Translations under genes and position numbers: made by a program
Notes under the pieces: model-generated
The model's database searches: none
Told to the model about the DNA's origin: nothing
The model's input: only the letters and a program-made list of their open reading frames with translations
Shown here: one piece after another, positions 33,601 through 46,990 of the stretch
Layout of the letters: each line of letters begins with the position of its first letter
Position numbering within the stretch: the first letter of the stretch is position 1
From: Ostrinia nubilalis
Taxonomy: Eukaryota; Arthropoda; Insecta; Lepidoptera; Crambidae
Direction: 5' to 3'
DNA length: 64,000 bases
Assembly (NCBI RefSeq): GCF_963855985.1
Contig: NC_087092.1
Coordinates: 3,844,001-3,908,000 of the forward strand

Positions 33601-35608
33601 CAATTCAATCGGAGACGCTCAATAATTAGTTACGAGTGGCAAAGAAAGATTTCAAGCTCTACGTAGACTGGCTGTGCCAAAAGTTATTGCTCGCTATGTT
33701 GTTGATATGAGCGAGCATGACTGCAAAGTCGGAAAAATTAAGTCTTATACTATTTTATTAGACCGATAAATCATTGTCATTATTTGTGGATTTTTTTTTT
33801 CTTGAGTGAAAGCTATTTTTGGTCAGCGCACACTATCTTGTCTAGGAGTTCAAAGTATCTGGTGTCCCCACGGTGAAACAAAACAAAAGACACCCGCCGA
33901 CAGTTGTCAACCGAGACAATAGGGTGCGGGGTGACGTCACGCGTCTGATGACGCTCGACGCTAACTAGATTGTCTTGGCACTATACCTATCGCGAGGGCG
34001 AATTTCGTTAAAGGTGCAAGTCCGAAGACAACCGCAGCAATTCAGCGCGACAAACTGTGTATGAACAAAATTGAAAAAAAAAATTCATCATGCGTACTTA
34101 TGTAGTGTAATCATAATAAATTCTCGCCAAAAATATTTCAGTAAAATTGCACCTCCGAATTGACAGTTCTGATAGTTCGAAGTTTGTATCACACTCAGGT
34201 ATCACATATCTCTTTAATCTGTGGTTTGCATTGGAAATGCGTTTGCACGCAGCACAGTTGATTGTGTTTTGTTTAAAAACGTTTTTTTGTAAAAAACATA
34301 TTTTTTCCTGCCAGCATTAACCCACTATCGTGTCTTCACATGCCATCAGAAGTCGTAATGTGATGACCATTGAAGTTAAGGTAGTTATTGTTACGTAAGA
34401 TGATGTCAAAACGTTTCGATTTCGAATAAAATTGTGCGTGACGACGAACGAGCGGAAACGGGCAGTTTTGGAATGGCCGAACATTTAAGTTGCGTGTCAA
34501 CTGTGATTATTGTTAATGCCGATTTTTCCGTCCGAATGCCCATCATTAATATTAATATTTAATAATGCTTTAACCTCTCCTATGCTTTGTCTCAGATCTG
34601 TGCAACCTCCGTCAACTGCTATGTCTCAGATCTAAGACAAGACTACTTTGTCATTTTGAAACACATTTGAAAACCGTAGCAGTTGGGGGGTGCAGTTTTG
34701 CGCGGCTCAATAGCACGCCAAAGGTTAATCTTATATTCTCATACAAAGCTGTTACTATTATTCGTTAAGGGACATTTAGGTTGAAGTATAATGCTAGTTT
34801 AAAAAAATATCAACAAAGCGAAAACACACACACATTGGCTTATTATTCATATTAGCTAAACCTGGATCAAATAATATAATTGGTCCTAAAATATTTTTAA
34901 CCATTATAAATTTGTTAAGTTACAGTGATTTTGCAATAGAACTGTAAATCATGATGTGCTGACTGTGCATGAAGTTCATAATAGGTAGTTAAATCACAAT
35001 AAAATCATTCACGCCATTCAGACAAAGCAATGGTCGTCACGAATTGGTGATCCGACCTGTGCTCACTATATTTTATTGCCATTTATTACTTCCTGGCTCC
35101 TTTCGAATTCGTATTCGCCTTTTGGAAGTTACGTAATAAGAATATAGCACGACTCTATAAAAACTTTTTTCTTATTTTCATAAATAAGTGCCTCTAGATG
35201 GCTAATAAATGAATACAGTAAAAGACAGATATTAACCATCTTTTCGCGTCAAATAGAAATACATAAATGAATAATGTTTAATATTTATGTATTGCTTATT
35301 ATTAATCCTTGTAAAACATATTTATTTACACGATAACGATTTCTATATTAATTTATCACAATCACGCTTTTCTAATTTGCGATGCAACATGCGGTACAGT
35401 CGGACACAATAACTGGTTTAAAACACATGCTAATGGTAATCCATGCGTAGCATAACTTAATGTTATGTCTGAAACTTTTTGTGGATACGCCAAAGATCCA
35501 CAAAAAATCCTATGTTATTTGAATTAATTATCCCGTCTTGTTGAACTGAATTCAAACAGGATACTTTGTTCTAGACTGCACCTAATTAAACTGCAGTTTT
35601 ATAGCTTT
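30686..35608. other. non-coding stretch (30.7-35.6 kb)
   Basis: No ORF above 60 codons and no acceptable exon. Perfect TGACGTCA (CRE-type) octamers occur at 32178-32185, overlapping CACGTG, and at 33932-33939. Otherwise I see nothing that can be named. Confidence 0.4.
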
Positions 35609-35801
35609 ACTAGCGGCCGCCCGCGACTTCGTACGCGTGGATCCAGTTTTACCCCCTTAAAATCCTTTCTTAGCGAATGCCTACGTCATAACATCTACCT
35701 GCATGCCAAATTTCAGCCCGATCCGTCCAGTAGTTTGGGCTGTGCGTTGATAGATCACTATGTCAGTCAGTCAGTCACCTTTGAGTTATACATATTTAGA
35801 T
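35609..35801 (+). mobile_element. retroelement tail (RTE/SINE-like)
   Basis: It starts 'actagcggccgcccgcgac', then 'ttcgtacgcgtgg', and has 'gcatgccaaatttcagcccg' followed by 'gtcagtcagtcagtcacctt'. It is the best copy of the family also seen at 6500-6650. Confidence 0.75.
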
Positions 35802-37247
35802 AGAAGCATATATCCATACAAATAGTAGATAACAAATTACGTTTAATGCCTATAGTAATGGTACCGACACTCGCGTAAAAGCCTCTACCGGCACCTTAAT
35901 TTATTTTATATGCAAACGCGCGACATTTTCTTCGTTAGGAGACTTTCACTATCGTAAAGAAATAAAATACGTTCGCTGATAACAATAGATGGGTGACCAT
36001 AATACAGTAGGCTTACAGTAGAATCTATCTTAAAACTCTTTATTGTATCTCTTTAAGAGCGGCAAAGGTTGTGACCCAATGACCTCGGTATTGTTATACC
36101 GATGAAAATTAATTTAAGCTCTAGAATAATTTATAGCTCAAATCCATGCTTGAGTGTGAATACAGTTTTGAGCATCATTTGATATTTTGAAATCCAACTC
36201 CTGACACAAGTAGAGCTCTGCTCCACTTTAGTACGTTTGAAAACAGGGTATCTTGTGCGATCACATAATGGAAAACTAAGCATCTTGAGCACATCCTTTC
36301 AGCGGAGCTTCTTAAAGCTGTTACTATCTGGAACTAATTCTATCCTGTCGTTTGAGTCTCATGATACCAGCCTAAAGACAAACTATTCTAAAATATAGGC
36401 CACCTTGAAGAATATAGGCCTATTTAACCTCCAGTGAGAATGGTCCATGGTGTTCCTACTCTAGTAACTTCTACTATGGTGGAATGGAAATGAGGAAGTT
36501 CAGTGAAAAACGTGTCACTAAGTGATTTCTCAATAAGCTAATTTTATTGCCACTAAAAACTTGATTTGCTATCGAAGATCTTGTAAAGTGCCTATTCAAA
36601 GTTTGACTTGTGTGAGAAACCTCCTTTATTATTGAAATGAGATTAAAGAAAATTAGCGTAAGTACAGCATTGTAATTGAATTTAATTTGAGAAAATACGA
36701 AATTACAATGTGTACTCAGTTTCTTTCAAATCACAGAAATATTAAAGTAATCAGTTATTACAAATCTTCAACTTTGAAGCATGACGGGATGAAAAACATT
36801 TTATCCTAAAAGATTATCGGATGGATGTGTGTTTTGAATCGAAAGATATACTCGTATATTTGTCTACCAAGTTATAATCCCGTTGGAACAACACCGAAAC
36901 TTAATTAACGTGGTCCTGAAATAAATCATTACATAACAAAGCTATTGAACTCGGTGTCTAATAATAGAGCGGGGGTAAACACGATGCAGGTAGCGAGATC
37001 GTTATCTGGTACTAGAATAGACCACTTCTGACGTAGGAGCGCTACAACAGTGGTGTATTCAGTAGAGCCTCTTACATAATATTAATTCTTCTAATTTCTG
37101 TCCCCACGAAAGAAAGTCAATACTCATCATCATCAGGACCCAGGACCACACTGTATAATTTACCAGAATTAAAAGGAAAAATTTGACCTACACACTACGC
37201 TGGATAGTCCGGTAGAGGAGGACTTTACATCATTTACTTCTTTCTTA
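35802..37247. other. non-coding stretch
   Basis: AT-rich. No exon or recognisable repeat. Confidence 0.4.
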
Positions 37248-37363
37248 GGCTGAGTTGCACCATCTTATACTTACTAACTATAAACATAGCCGGTGTTTTT
37301 TGTATGAAGTTTTACAGACTTTTGACGTTTGTTAAAGTTGAAGTAAGATGGTGCAACCCAGTC
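37248..37363. mobile_element. 116-bp MITE, TTA target-site duplication
   Basis: The left end 'gagttgcaccatctta' and right end 'taagatggtgcaac' are inverted complements. TTA flanks both sides (37245-37247 and 37364-37366). The TIRs and 3-bp TTA duplication fit a PIF/Harbinger-type non-autonomous element. No coding capacity. Confidence 0.75.
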
Positions 37364-37902
37364 TTAGTAATTTCTTATCCTAAGCTCCAAGAATGATTTC
37401 CGATTAAGAAACACTCACGGATTGAATAGAACAGTAAACCTAAGTAATGTTTTGTGGATAAAGCTACCGAGCCTACTGTTGTGGATCTGTACCCATTGTC
37501 GAGATCCCAACTTTTTATTGTGTTAATGCTAACTTACTTATTAGAGCCAATAATGGAAGCGCTGTAGGGAGCTGTTGTTTTTATGTGTCTACATCTATTA
37601 ATTATATTTTCGTCTTGGAATTCGATTATACTAGTTCTTGTTCGATAGCTTTTCACGAGCGGAGTCGTTTTATAAAATGGGATATGTAGCATTCGATAGA
37701 AGAAACTCAATGTATTTTCATAATCTACCTTTTTCCTCTCAGAGTTGATCTGTTCTTTTCTAATAACATTCGTATTCGTTTTTTGTATAAGAAACGAATT
37801 AGATTCGTTGATTCCAAATACCTATTCCAAAGACTTCACCTGTCTCTACTAGAGTATTGGGATATGCAAATAGGATTCCAGAATTAGTCAACATGAATAC
37901 AA

Positions 37903-38227
37903 GTCTATAATTAACTTACATTCATTAAGACCACACAGCACGAGCTCCTCAAATCTGCGCAGGTACACACGTTGCTGCGTCATAAAGGTACAACCTCACG
38001 GGGTGGTTTTCGCCTCGTTTTAAAGAGAAGTGGTTTAAAACTGAAAGATTTCATTCCATTGTACTAGTACCTATAGGTGAGGTCTATAATTAACATGCAT
38101 CCATTAAGACCACACAACACGAGCTCCTCAAATCTGCGCTGATACCCGTGCGCGCGAGCCTCACGTTGCTGCGTCATGAAGCTGAAGGTACGATCTCACG
38201 GGGTGGATTTCGCCTCGTTTTAAAGAG
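37903..38227. repeat. tandem duplication, 179-bp step
   Basis: 37903-38027 and 38082-38227 share 'gtctataattaac', 'gagctcctcaaatctgcgc', 'cacgttgctgcgtca' and 'cgcctcgttttaaagag'. The second copy has an extra GC-rich insert ('cccgtgcgcgcgagcctc'). Function unknown; not obviously coding. Confidence 0.75.
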
Positions 38228-41200
38228 TAGATTTCATTTTATTTAAGCCTGAATCAGGAAGAGATTTTTCAATTTGGATGCCCCAGCTGGAGGATGAATT
38301 TCGGTCCTTTGGATCAACTAACAGTCGAACTCTCTTAGGTCTTGGAACAGTATTTGATGCATTTCAGAAATATGTGGGTTAAGAACTTGAGAGCTGAAGT
38401 TTCCAGTAAGTGTTATTAGTGGCAGTTTTTATGAAGTTATAAATTCTTATCGATTTTCTATATCAATCAAAACTTGAGAGCATTCAAATGCAATTTGTGC
38501 GCATCTTTTAATTTAATATACTGGTATGTGGTCAGTGTAATAACATTTTGATGAATAAAATCTAAGCAGTCTAATCAAAAACGTCCACGTGTGTTTATAC
38601 CCTGAATCGTTCAGCCATTGTGTTGCTATGTTTAGATTTCCGAAATAGATGAACTCTGCTCCCGCTACGTGCAGACTTTGATAGCGCGTCAACTTCAAAT
38701 TGAAATTCTAACAATGGACCCACGTCGGGACTAAGCCCCAGTGCAATGTACAGTCGACGGCATATTAGGCTATAGTACTTACCTTTCCGTTGCAAAATCA
38801 CACTTGTTACAAGTGCATAAAAGTGTTTAGATTGATGTGTTGTCATGCGTACAATGACTTATAAGGAGAGGCTATTACGGTAAGTGTACCGAATTTTGAT
38901 GTTACTAGTATAATATTTTACTTATACATATCTATTTATTGAATCCTTGTTCTATGACGTCATTCGTCAGTGTCCTTTATTAATTAGTGATGAAAATTAT
39001 ACATGTATGTAAATCACAAAATATTGACATATAAAAAACCCTCGACACGCTCAAACCAAGTTAGATGCAATTAGAATTTCGGATATGTACGAGTATTTAC
39101 GGAATGTAATTTGAAATCCGTTTACAAATAAATCCTGTGACCCGAACCCTCCGGGCCTAAATTACATCATCCCTCCAGTGCTATGACGTCACATCTTCGT
39201 CCTTGATCTTTTATGACGTAATTTTTTTAATTTCATTTATTGGTTTTGATCGACAGATCTTTTATTAGGTTTTAATTTTAATTTAATAAATAATTTTTAT
39301 TTTCTCAATTTCATTTATAAGCCAAATCAAAAAGTAAAATTGGATTATGTACTTTTTTAAAACGGGTTTCTATATTAAGACGGGGTCTTTTCCAAATAAA
39401 ATCCACGGGGTCTTGTGGAAATATCAATGACGACAGAACGCTCAAAGGTTCTAAGACACAGGTTATACTACCACACGGAGGTTGCATGTCTGCCGGTCCT
39501 TTAGGTATCCATGTCCATAGGTCTACTTTGGAGAATATGCTCTACTCGTAGTCACATAAGTCTAGGCCATACCATTATCTTCTCTGCTGTTTATTATAAA
39601 AGCATTCACATTTAAACATGTTTGTTTGTATAAATAAACTATGCTCCTTTCTAAATAACTTTATTTGTGCCGATGCTTCAGATAGGCTTCGTTTGTTTAG
39701 CATTTAGCAAATTGTCGAAACCAAACGACTGTTTCTGAACTGCCGTATCTCAGTTCAATAACCTTACAGTTTTGCGTGCCTAAACACACTGAAGGGTTAA
39801 ATGCCCTTTAAACATCATTATTTTTCATTGATAAAATATTTGAAAGCTTTTTTTAACTACATATTATAACATTATTCACTCTTCAGGATATAATATTTTT
39901 ATAAAGTTATTACTACTCGTAAAATGCAGAATTAGTGATCGTTTTCTAAATTCTAATACGATTACACGGCGACAACATAAAACGTAATGAGGTGCCCATT
40001 TACGGACATTCAAAACGGTGATAAAATGAATTTTAAAATTAAAATATATCAAGAACAATGTATGAAAGTTCCTGTTACATGCCGAAGCGAAATAAGTGAT
40101 CGCGGTTTCCTGCATTGTGTTATGCTGAGGAATTTTTATTTTGGTATTTCTTTAAAAGCGGCGAAGGCGAGCAACGCCAAACGGCATCCTCTAACTTTGG
40201 TGGGTATTCGTCCATTTAAAAATTGCCGGAAAAGAAATAAAACGCATTTGGTTAACAAAGGCAGTATCGGATTTCTTGGTGCGTTTTTTACTTGATAATC
40301 GCATCAAATTAAGCGCGTTTTCGTCATTCATGGTAATGCTTCCGTGCCTATTGACTAGGTATGTATTCGATATCAATTCGGCTTGCTACGTCAAGTCACT
40401 TTACTCGAAACAAAATGGATTATGTAGAATCAAAATGGGTAGGCAAGTTGTCTAGAGGCATTTGAAACTCTACCTACTTGTTTCTTGTTCCTGACTAATC
40501 TTTAGCTGTGGGTCCCAGGTTCGATTCAACTTCAAATTGAAAATAGTCTGAATTCCTATATTAATTTGACAATTAATTATCTACGCTAGCATATTGTCCT
40601 CAAGATATCGGTCCAGGGCGAGCTGAAATTTATTAGTCAATCAAATTGTTTAATTAGCCCAGTGGACGCGTGGTCGGCAGGAATTAATTGCCAGCCGAAG
40701 ATAGCTGCTCAAGGCTGCAAGGCGTGTAAACCTTGCTATCCATTCTGAGATTCTAACAAGATAACTTATCATAACAATGAGGAGTTTTATGAAAAATAAT
40801 TAGAACTTTACCTTTTGCTTTGGCCATAAGACTCAACCACATAATGTTGTGAATCCACATTTGCCAGTTGATATAAAACACAATTAGGTACTGCTATCAA
40901 ATTGTACTTAACCGCTGCCTCGACTGGTTGTCTATTGGTTTGCCTTTATAAAACATCGCATATTATTTATTTATCAATCATCATGATGCATCGCCGACGT
41001 TCCATCGGCAGTAGCCTCCACACACGCGAGGTTTTACTCGAGTCGAACGCTTAGCGCTTATCGTTTCGTCAATCGCTATCCACCACAGTTTACGGCAACG
41101 TTACATCACGAATTATTAGGGCAGAACGTGTTAAATATATGTTGGTTTAAGGCTCTTGTCCATCAAAGCAGAGCGAACATAATTTATGGAGGTATTTCAG

Positions 41201-42354
41201 TTACACACTCGAAAAGTATGAATGGGAAAACAGGCGACAAAGAATATGTCTTCACGTCATAGTATTTAGTGGAAAGCATACCTACTTTAGGTGATTGTTC
41301 TTCGCTGACTTCAAAATAGAAACATTTGTTCAGTAGTAACACTAAGTTATAATTAAATACTGTATTGTTAATGCACAGCTAAACATCGGTGCGATGAACT
41401 TTAAATGCCATCGCATCGTATCGTGTAACTTTTACGTAAATGTCACAAATGTGTTGTTCGTTTGTAACATAAATACACGAAAACGAACGAATTATTTCAA
41501 TGTCGTAAAATCGAGTCCGTCAAAACAAAATGGAAATGTAAACGATATGAAAACATGAATAAGGCTGTATGCTCCCAAATATAAACTTTTTTAAATTGAC
41601 GAAAATGAGCGCAAATACGACCAATTTGCGTAAAAAAAAAATTCAAAAACTTTCCGCCCAGACGTACAGAGAGCGCAATAAAATCGCCAAAATAACACTG
41701 ATTAGACACGGATGCGTCTTAAAAAGTCGATATTTACAGAATTTGTGTGACCTTAATACGAACATCGAGGATCATTTACCAAGTCTTATTAGTATAATAA
41801 TATGTTTTATATTATTTGTTTGAAAGCTGAAAATAAATTGCTTATTTAGAAGAGCTTAATTAGCTGCTTATTGTTGTGACCCGATTATTGTTAGTTCTAT
41901 TTATCGAGCTAACAGAAACTTCAATAACTCCAATTCGTACGATAAAAACCACTTGTATAGTGAAACCATCGATATGAATTTGAAAAATATCTTTTTCGTC
42001 CCTTCTGCCTATATGTCGAGTTCAAAAATAATCAGTTTATTAAGCCTGTGGGATTAAAAAGTAAACTGTCAGTTTGTTTGACATGCTCGCTTCTATCGCT
42101 CCCGAGCGAGTGTGAATTCCCAATAAAAATGTTGTAATACGGCGCAGGTAGTCGCGTAATCCCCGTAACTCGGTTTGCGGAACGACGCCGTAAACCTCTC
42201 GGCTCGGATATACGCGGATCGGTTAATAATCGTAAACGATTTGACCTGTTCCCGTTGCTTTGTTTGTTATTCGTTTCGTTTACGCACTTTTCGCGTTTTG
42301 AAGTGCGTAATCCGATAGAGACGTCTTTGTAATGACTAGCGCAGTTATTAAGGT
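38228..42354. other. non-coding stretch (38.2-42.4 kb)
   Basis: AT-rich with overlapping short ORFs on both strands (up to 102 codons at 39987-40295) that lack motifs and splice support. Another TGACGTCA octamer lies at 39184-39191. A 'ggttcgattc' at about 40517 resembles a tRNA B box but no tRNA fold surrounds it. Confidence 0.35.
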
Positions 42355-42470
42355 TCAAATTCAAATTTTCAAATTCAAATTCAAAATTCAAATTTCTTTA
42401 TTCATAACCAGGTGTTTTTTACATTTCTATATTGCGATCGAGGAATTCTTTTAAGTAAATAAATAGGTAC
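42355..42470 (-). mobile_element. retroelement 3' end with TTTGAA tail, minus orientation
   Basis: Repeated 'caaattcaaatt' followed by 'tctttattcat' is the reverse of a tail of the type seen at 21460-21482. The 5' extent is unknown. Confidence 0.45.
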
Positions 42471-44615
42471 TTGTGGTAGAATATCCCCGCTCTCCATATT
42501 AATTTAACATTAATTGACAATATAAATCATAATTATGACTTTAGATTATACATATTATTTTTCAGCCTATTTTATTAAATTAAATAAAATAATGTAAAAA
42601 ATAATTAATTAAATCAATTTAAATATAAAAAAGAAAAAGTAATTTGTTTCAGGTATTGTTACACAATATAAATTAAGTACGTACGTACGTAACGATTAAG
42701 TACGTATTACAGTGTTTTCATGGAGCTTAAAAGCTTCAATAGTGTTGTAACACCGTTTTAGCTCATAAACACTTAGTAACACTGTCAAAATGATTGAATA
42801 AGAAAAAAACGAAACAGCTTTAGTTAGAAGACGATTTTGATTTGTAGAATACTCATTTGAGTACACCTTTATCGATTATTGCTTTAGTCACTCTGATATC
42901 CCAACACAATTTACGTTTAATTTCTGAATAATTCACGTCTAGAATCTATTTTTTCTCTCTACCGTCTTCACGTGATGTTAACAAATAGGGATACTTAAAT
43001 GGGAAGCGCATCTAGGCCGCGTGCGCATGCTTCTGTAAATCATCGCTCTGTAAACAAATTGTGCAAGCTAATTGTGGTGTTATGAGCTTTGTAATACGGC
43101 TATTTTTACCGTCTACAACAATAGATTGTTAACAAATGATGACCAGAACAGCAGACTGCAGTTATACTTACATAGACTAAAGTAATTATTGCACTTATTT
43201 ACAGTAGGTAAGTACATTAAATTAAATATTGTTTTTATGTAGGTAGTTTTAATAGATATGACTTTGCAAAAAAAAATTTAGAGAGTCCGATGACTGTGCA
43301 CCTTTATAACCGATGACAATTCCTAATATTTATGTTTTGTCTCGTATCATTTACCATAATCTGAGCGAGATAAGAAACTGATAATCATTTACATACAGCA
43401 CTGCAGTATAATTATAGTATACTGATAAAAATCATAGCTTCAGGTGCCTTGTAAAATACAGTTCCTATTTACATTAAGAAACGAACATTCAATCCTTTAG
43501 TTCCTGTCTCAAAACTAATTATATATTTTTGCATATTCTGCAAGTACCTATAGTGGAATTTTCATTATCGTTAATTTAAATGCAGATCCCTAAGACTGGT
43601 TTTGATATAAGTCATATTAATTTTCTGTTTTACGATGTGACAAAAGTGCTATCTGCTTCTCCGCCAAGAGTGCTATATCATGGAAGTTACTGCTTCAAAG
43701 ATACTCATATCTATTCTAATTCTGTTTGTTCTAATTTTCTTGGGGTAAAATTAAACTGAGGCTTATTTTATTCCTAGAATTCCCAAGTAACATCTAATAC
43801 AGTAACCTAGCTGATTGATTGAACTACCTTGGGTATTTGTATATTTTTTGGTTCGTCGCTAAAAATATTGTGACATTTTCCCAAAAATAAATTCGTCCTG
43901 GATTCCTGATATGATTACCCTAAATCTGGCAATAGAACCTCGCAGGCCCGCGTGGCTGAGATTGCGGATTTTGTCGTAAGTGGCACGCGCAGGTACACAC
44001 TATCATACGATAAATGTCGAGCAGGCAAAAATTTATACATTTTTTTGAACAATTTGACCATCCTAGTATCTGTTAAATAATAGCAAAGTACCTACAATAA
44101 ATAAATATCTGTTTCAATAAAATTGTTTTTTCTTGCGTTACTCCTTTCAGCACACGTCGAATCGAACGAGTAACTTTTGTTCTTAGCTGATTCATCATAC
44201 GATTGTAAATAAAATTACAGTCTGAAAAACCACGTCACCAGACGAAGAAATCTGCTTAAAAATGGGTTAGGTTTTTAAGTCCTGTAATGTGAATGACTGT
44301 ACGAGTGCAAAATTGGAGTAAACCGCGTCCCATTTTCAAAATCAGGTGAAAATTCGATTATGCGTAACTTTACTCATACGAAATGCGATCAACCTTATGG
44401 TAAAGTCCGATGATGTGATAAGGTACCTAACCTACTCATTAATGTGCCAGTGATATGAATAGTAAAGTCAGTGTCATAAAGTAATCGAGGCAGTGGGCTT
44501 AAGGCGATAGGTGAGGCAAAACTGCAAAAAAGACCTCTCTTTGAATCCCTACTCCTCCTAAATTGATGATCCAAACAAGAAAAAAAAATATGTATGAGAT
44601 GTATGATATCTTAAA
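42471..44615. other. non-coding stretch
   Basis: No ORF above 60 codons, exon or named repeat. Contains AT-rich microsatellite-like patches (about 42540-42700). Confidence 0.4.
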
Positions 44616-44799
44616 CTAAAAAATTGTTGTTCGTTTTTTTTGTTACAACTATTAGTTTTGACAGAAAAAAATCTAGACTTTCTTCTAATTTCACCAAATA
44701 AATTTCCTACTACTCCTAAACGGCTGAAGCGATTTTAATGATTCTTTCACCAAATGATAGAAAATTTAATTATCTAAAAAATTGTTGTTCGTTTTTTTT
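44616..44799. repeat. element flanked by 26-bp direct repeats
   Basis: 'ctaaaaaattgttgttcg' followed by a T-run occurs at 44616-44641 and again at 44774-44799. The sequence between has 'ctcctaaacggctgaagcga', a phrase typical of lepidopteran RTE/SINE-like tails. It may be an insertion with an unusually long target-site duplication, or a tandem duplication. Confidence 0.5.
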
Positions 44800-44852
44800 T
44801 CAAAAATAGCTTATTACGTGTCATACAATCAAAATACCCTGTAATTTCCACA

Positions 44853-44990
44853 AGCGGGCCGCGCGATAGCGGGAGCTCAGTCTTTCACTGGCGTTCGCAC
44901 GGGGAGGCTGTGTCGCATTTCGGCCCGCTCCGCTCCTTTGTTTTTCTATAAAGAGTTTATAGCGCAGACGGTACACTCGGTACTCATAGT
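44853..44990 (+). promoter_or_regulatory. CpG-rich block with TATA box, possible promoter
   Basis: A GC/CpG-rich stretch (from 'gcgggccgcgcgatagcggg') is followed by TATAAAG at 44947-44953, with a possible start site near 44977-44985. No coding exon follows that I can recognise. It might serve an alternative first exon of a gene outside the window, or a non-coding RNA. Confidence 0.3.
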
Positions 44991-45012
44991 AGGTCGGCGG
45001 CTGAATTAGTGA

Positions 45013-45135
45013 TCAGAAGTGAAATTGTGTAAAGCAATCGTTATATTATTCTGTCAAACACTTTGTTTAACTGACTTTATCGTACGTTATGAACTGTCAA
45101 ATGATTACGATTGCTTTACACAATTCCACCTCTGA
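45013..45135. repeat. 29-bp inverted repeat (foldback) with 65-bp loop
   Basis: Arms 45013-45041 and 45107-45135 are complementary at 27 of 29 positions, with a perfect 19-bp core (aattgtgtaaagcaatcgt). It lies just downstream of the promoter-like block at 44853-44990. It could be a MITE or a transcribed hairpin. Confidence 0.8.
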
Positions 45136-46659
45136 GTACGTCATTTTAAATAAGTATAGGCATTATAAAAATTTTAAGATAATTTAAATAGTACACAAGA
45201 TGCTGATTATACCTATTTTTTCTAGATTAATATAAACTTCGAGACAAGACCTAGGTATTTTTTCTAATGTATTAGTAGATAATAATAATAAAACAACGCA
45301 CTCAGGTATAGGAAATCACAAGACAACAAAAAATACCTACAAAGGATTATTTAAATTCTGTAATTAGCAGAAACGCATTTTATTAATTTCTTGGAAACCA
45401 TTACATCACTTTTGTGCATTTTGCGTTTCGATTGGTATTATTGGTAATTTACAAGGTACTCCGTTGGTCCATTGGTTTTGGTTGGTATGAGTTTTTTTTA
45501 TCTCATTGGTCTCCACAAAAAATCGGAATTATTCCCAGGGAATTTTCGATTCATCCAGCTCAATCGTCTCGTCGCGAATATGGTTAGGTAAATTGATACC
45601 ACCTATTTCGATCCCTGATAATAATATTATAAAATATACAGGTGTTTGGAACAACGTTAAACAAACTTCGTAAATGGTCATTTTGAATACAAGTTCGCCC
45701 ATTTGACCCTAAATGAGCTACTTTTCTTATTTATATTTTTGATTTATTTTTTTCCAAAATTTGACCTAAAACTGCTTCTTTTTTTTCTCGCGTGTTTTCA
45801 ACCGATTTTTTTTATTCAGTATTAATATCCAATATGTCTTTAGTCTAATTAAAACATTTTATATCCAGATAATGATTGGATAGCTAATTATGAGCCGCCA
45901 AAGCTTAACAAAAGTACAAAACACGATAAAAAACTTAACTCAGAAATTGATTAAAACTATGAAATGTGTTAGTGGATTGTTTTGAAGATCATTTAAAAAC
46001 ATCTTTAGCTTCTCTTCTTTCCAATGATAATAACTATATCACTTGTAGTGAATTAGATATTGGATTTCGCCAAAACTTCAAAGTATAGTGAAGAAAATGG
46101 AAAAATAATACAAAAATTATCCATAGAATGTTTCTTCAAACATCGCCATCTTTTCTGATATTACTGCTTTTCATATCTTTTTTATATGATTTATTTCAAA
46201 ATCAAATCAAAAATAATAACTGCATAGAAAAAAAGAGTTTTTTGTGTGCGGCTATTGATGTTTCGGCTGACTATGATGCAGCCGTGATCACAAGCAGACT
46301 GGCGGCTGGCGGAATCGTCCGTTCGGGTGGGCTTAAATATTTTAAACTACCATTATATTTTCATAATGTTACATTGTAGTGGCGTTACCTCGACACACAA
46401 CACAGATTCGTATTCGTACTTGACAAGTAACTCATAATATAAAAATGTCGCGTTGAGATCCGTGTTTATCTATTTTACTTGAAATGGAACCCCAAAATTT
46501 AAAATCTTATATTTCATCATTGTCAGGCTCATAATAGCCAAATATGTGTTCCATGTATTCTAGTGTTTTACTTTCAAAACACACAATGGCGGGGGCAGAT
46601 CAACATCGAGACACTGCGAATCTAACGAGGCTCGAAATGTAATATAATCTGTATATTAA
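45136..46659. other. non-coding stretch
   Basis: AT-rich. The 83-codon ORF at 46128-46379 starts with a hydrophobic run but shows no family motif, so it is not called. Confidence 0.35.
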
Positions 46660-46990
46660 AAATCTTTATTTGGCACGAGACAAGTAATGGCAATTACAAG
46701 TGTAAAAAGGTACATTAAAGAAGAAAAAAAAGAACAGTAAATTGGATTATTATAATCCAGCCAGGCCAGCATAATCCCAAACCAAAAATGTTGTTGTGCG
46801 ATGCATACCTAACAAATTTTGAATTTGTTTTTTCATTCAAATTCAAATGATTTAATTCTTGAAATATGGTACAGTGATAAAGATAACAGAGAAAGTAAAG
46901 TCTAAAATTGTATTCAATGATCAATAATATTTTATTCAATATTTACCACCAATATTTTGAATACTTGCACAGACAGACATTTACATTTAG
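46660..46990 (-). mobile_element. possible retroelement 3' end, minus orientation
   Basis: 'aaaaatctttatttggcacg' followed by low-complexity A-rich sequence and a later 'cattcaaattcaaatg' is typical of the reversed 3' end of a lepidopteran retroelement. Borders are uncertain. Confidence 0.35.

Noticed and set aside
40500..40540. tRNA gene suggested by 'ggttcgattc'
   Set aside because: No cloverleaf partners around it; an isolated B-box-like decamer.
42032..42391. 119-codon minus-strand ORF
   Set aside because: It begins in the TTTGAA-type tail repeat (repeated FEFEN/LNLN residues) and has no recognisable domain.
46128..46379. 83-codon ORF with hydrophobic start (signal-peptide-like)
   Set aside because: The hydrophobic run comes from T-rich DNA. 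No family motif or gene signals.
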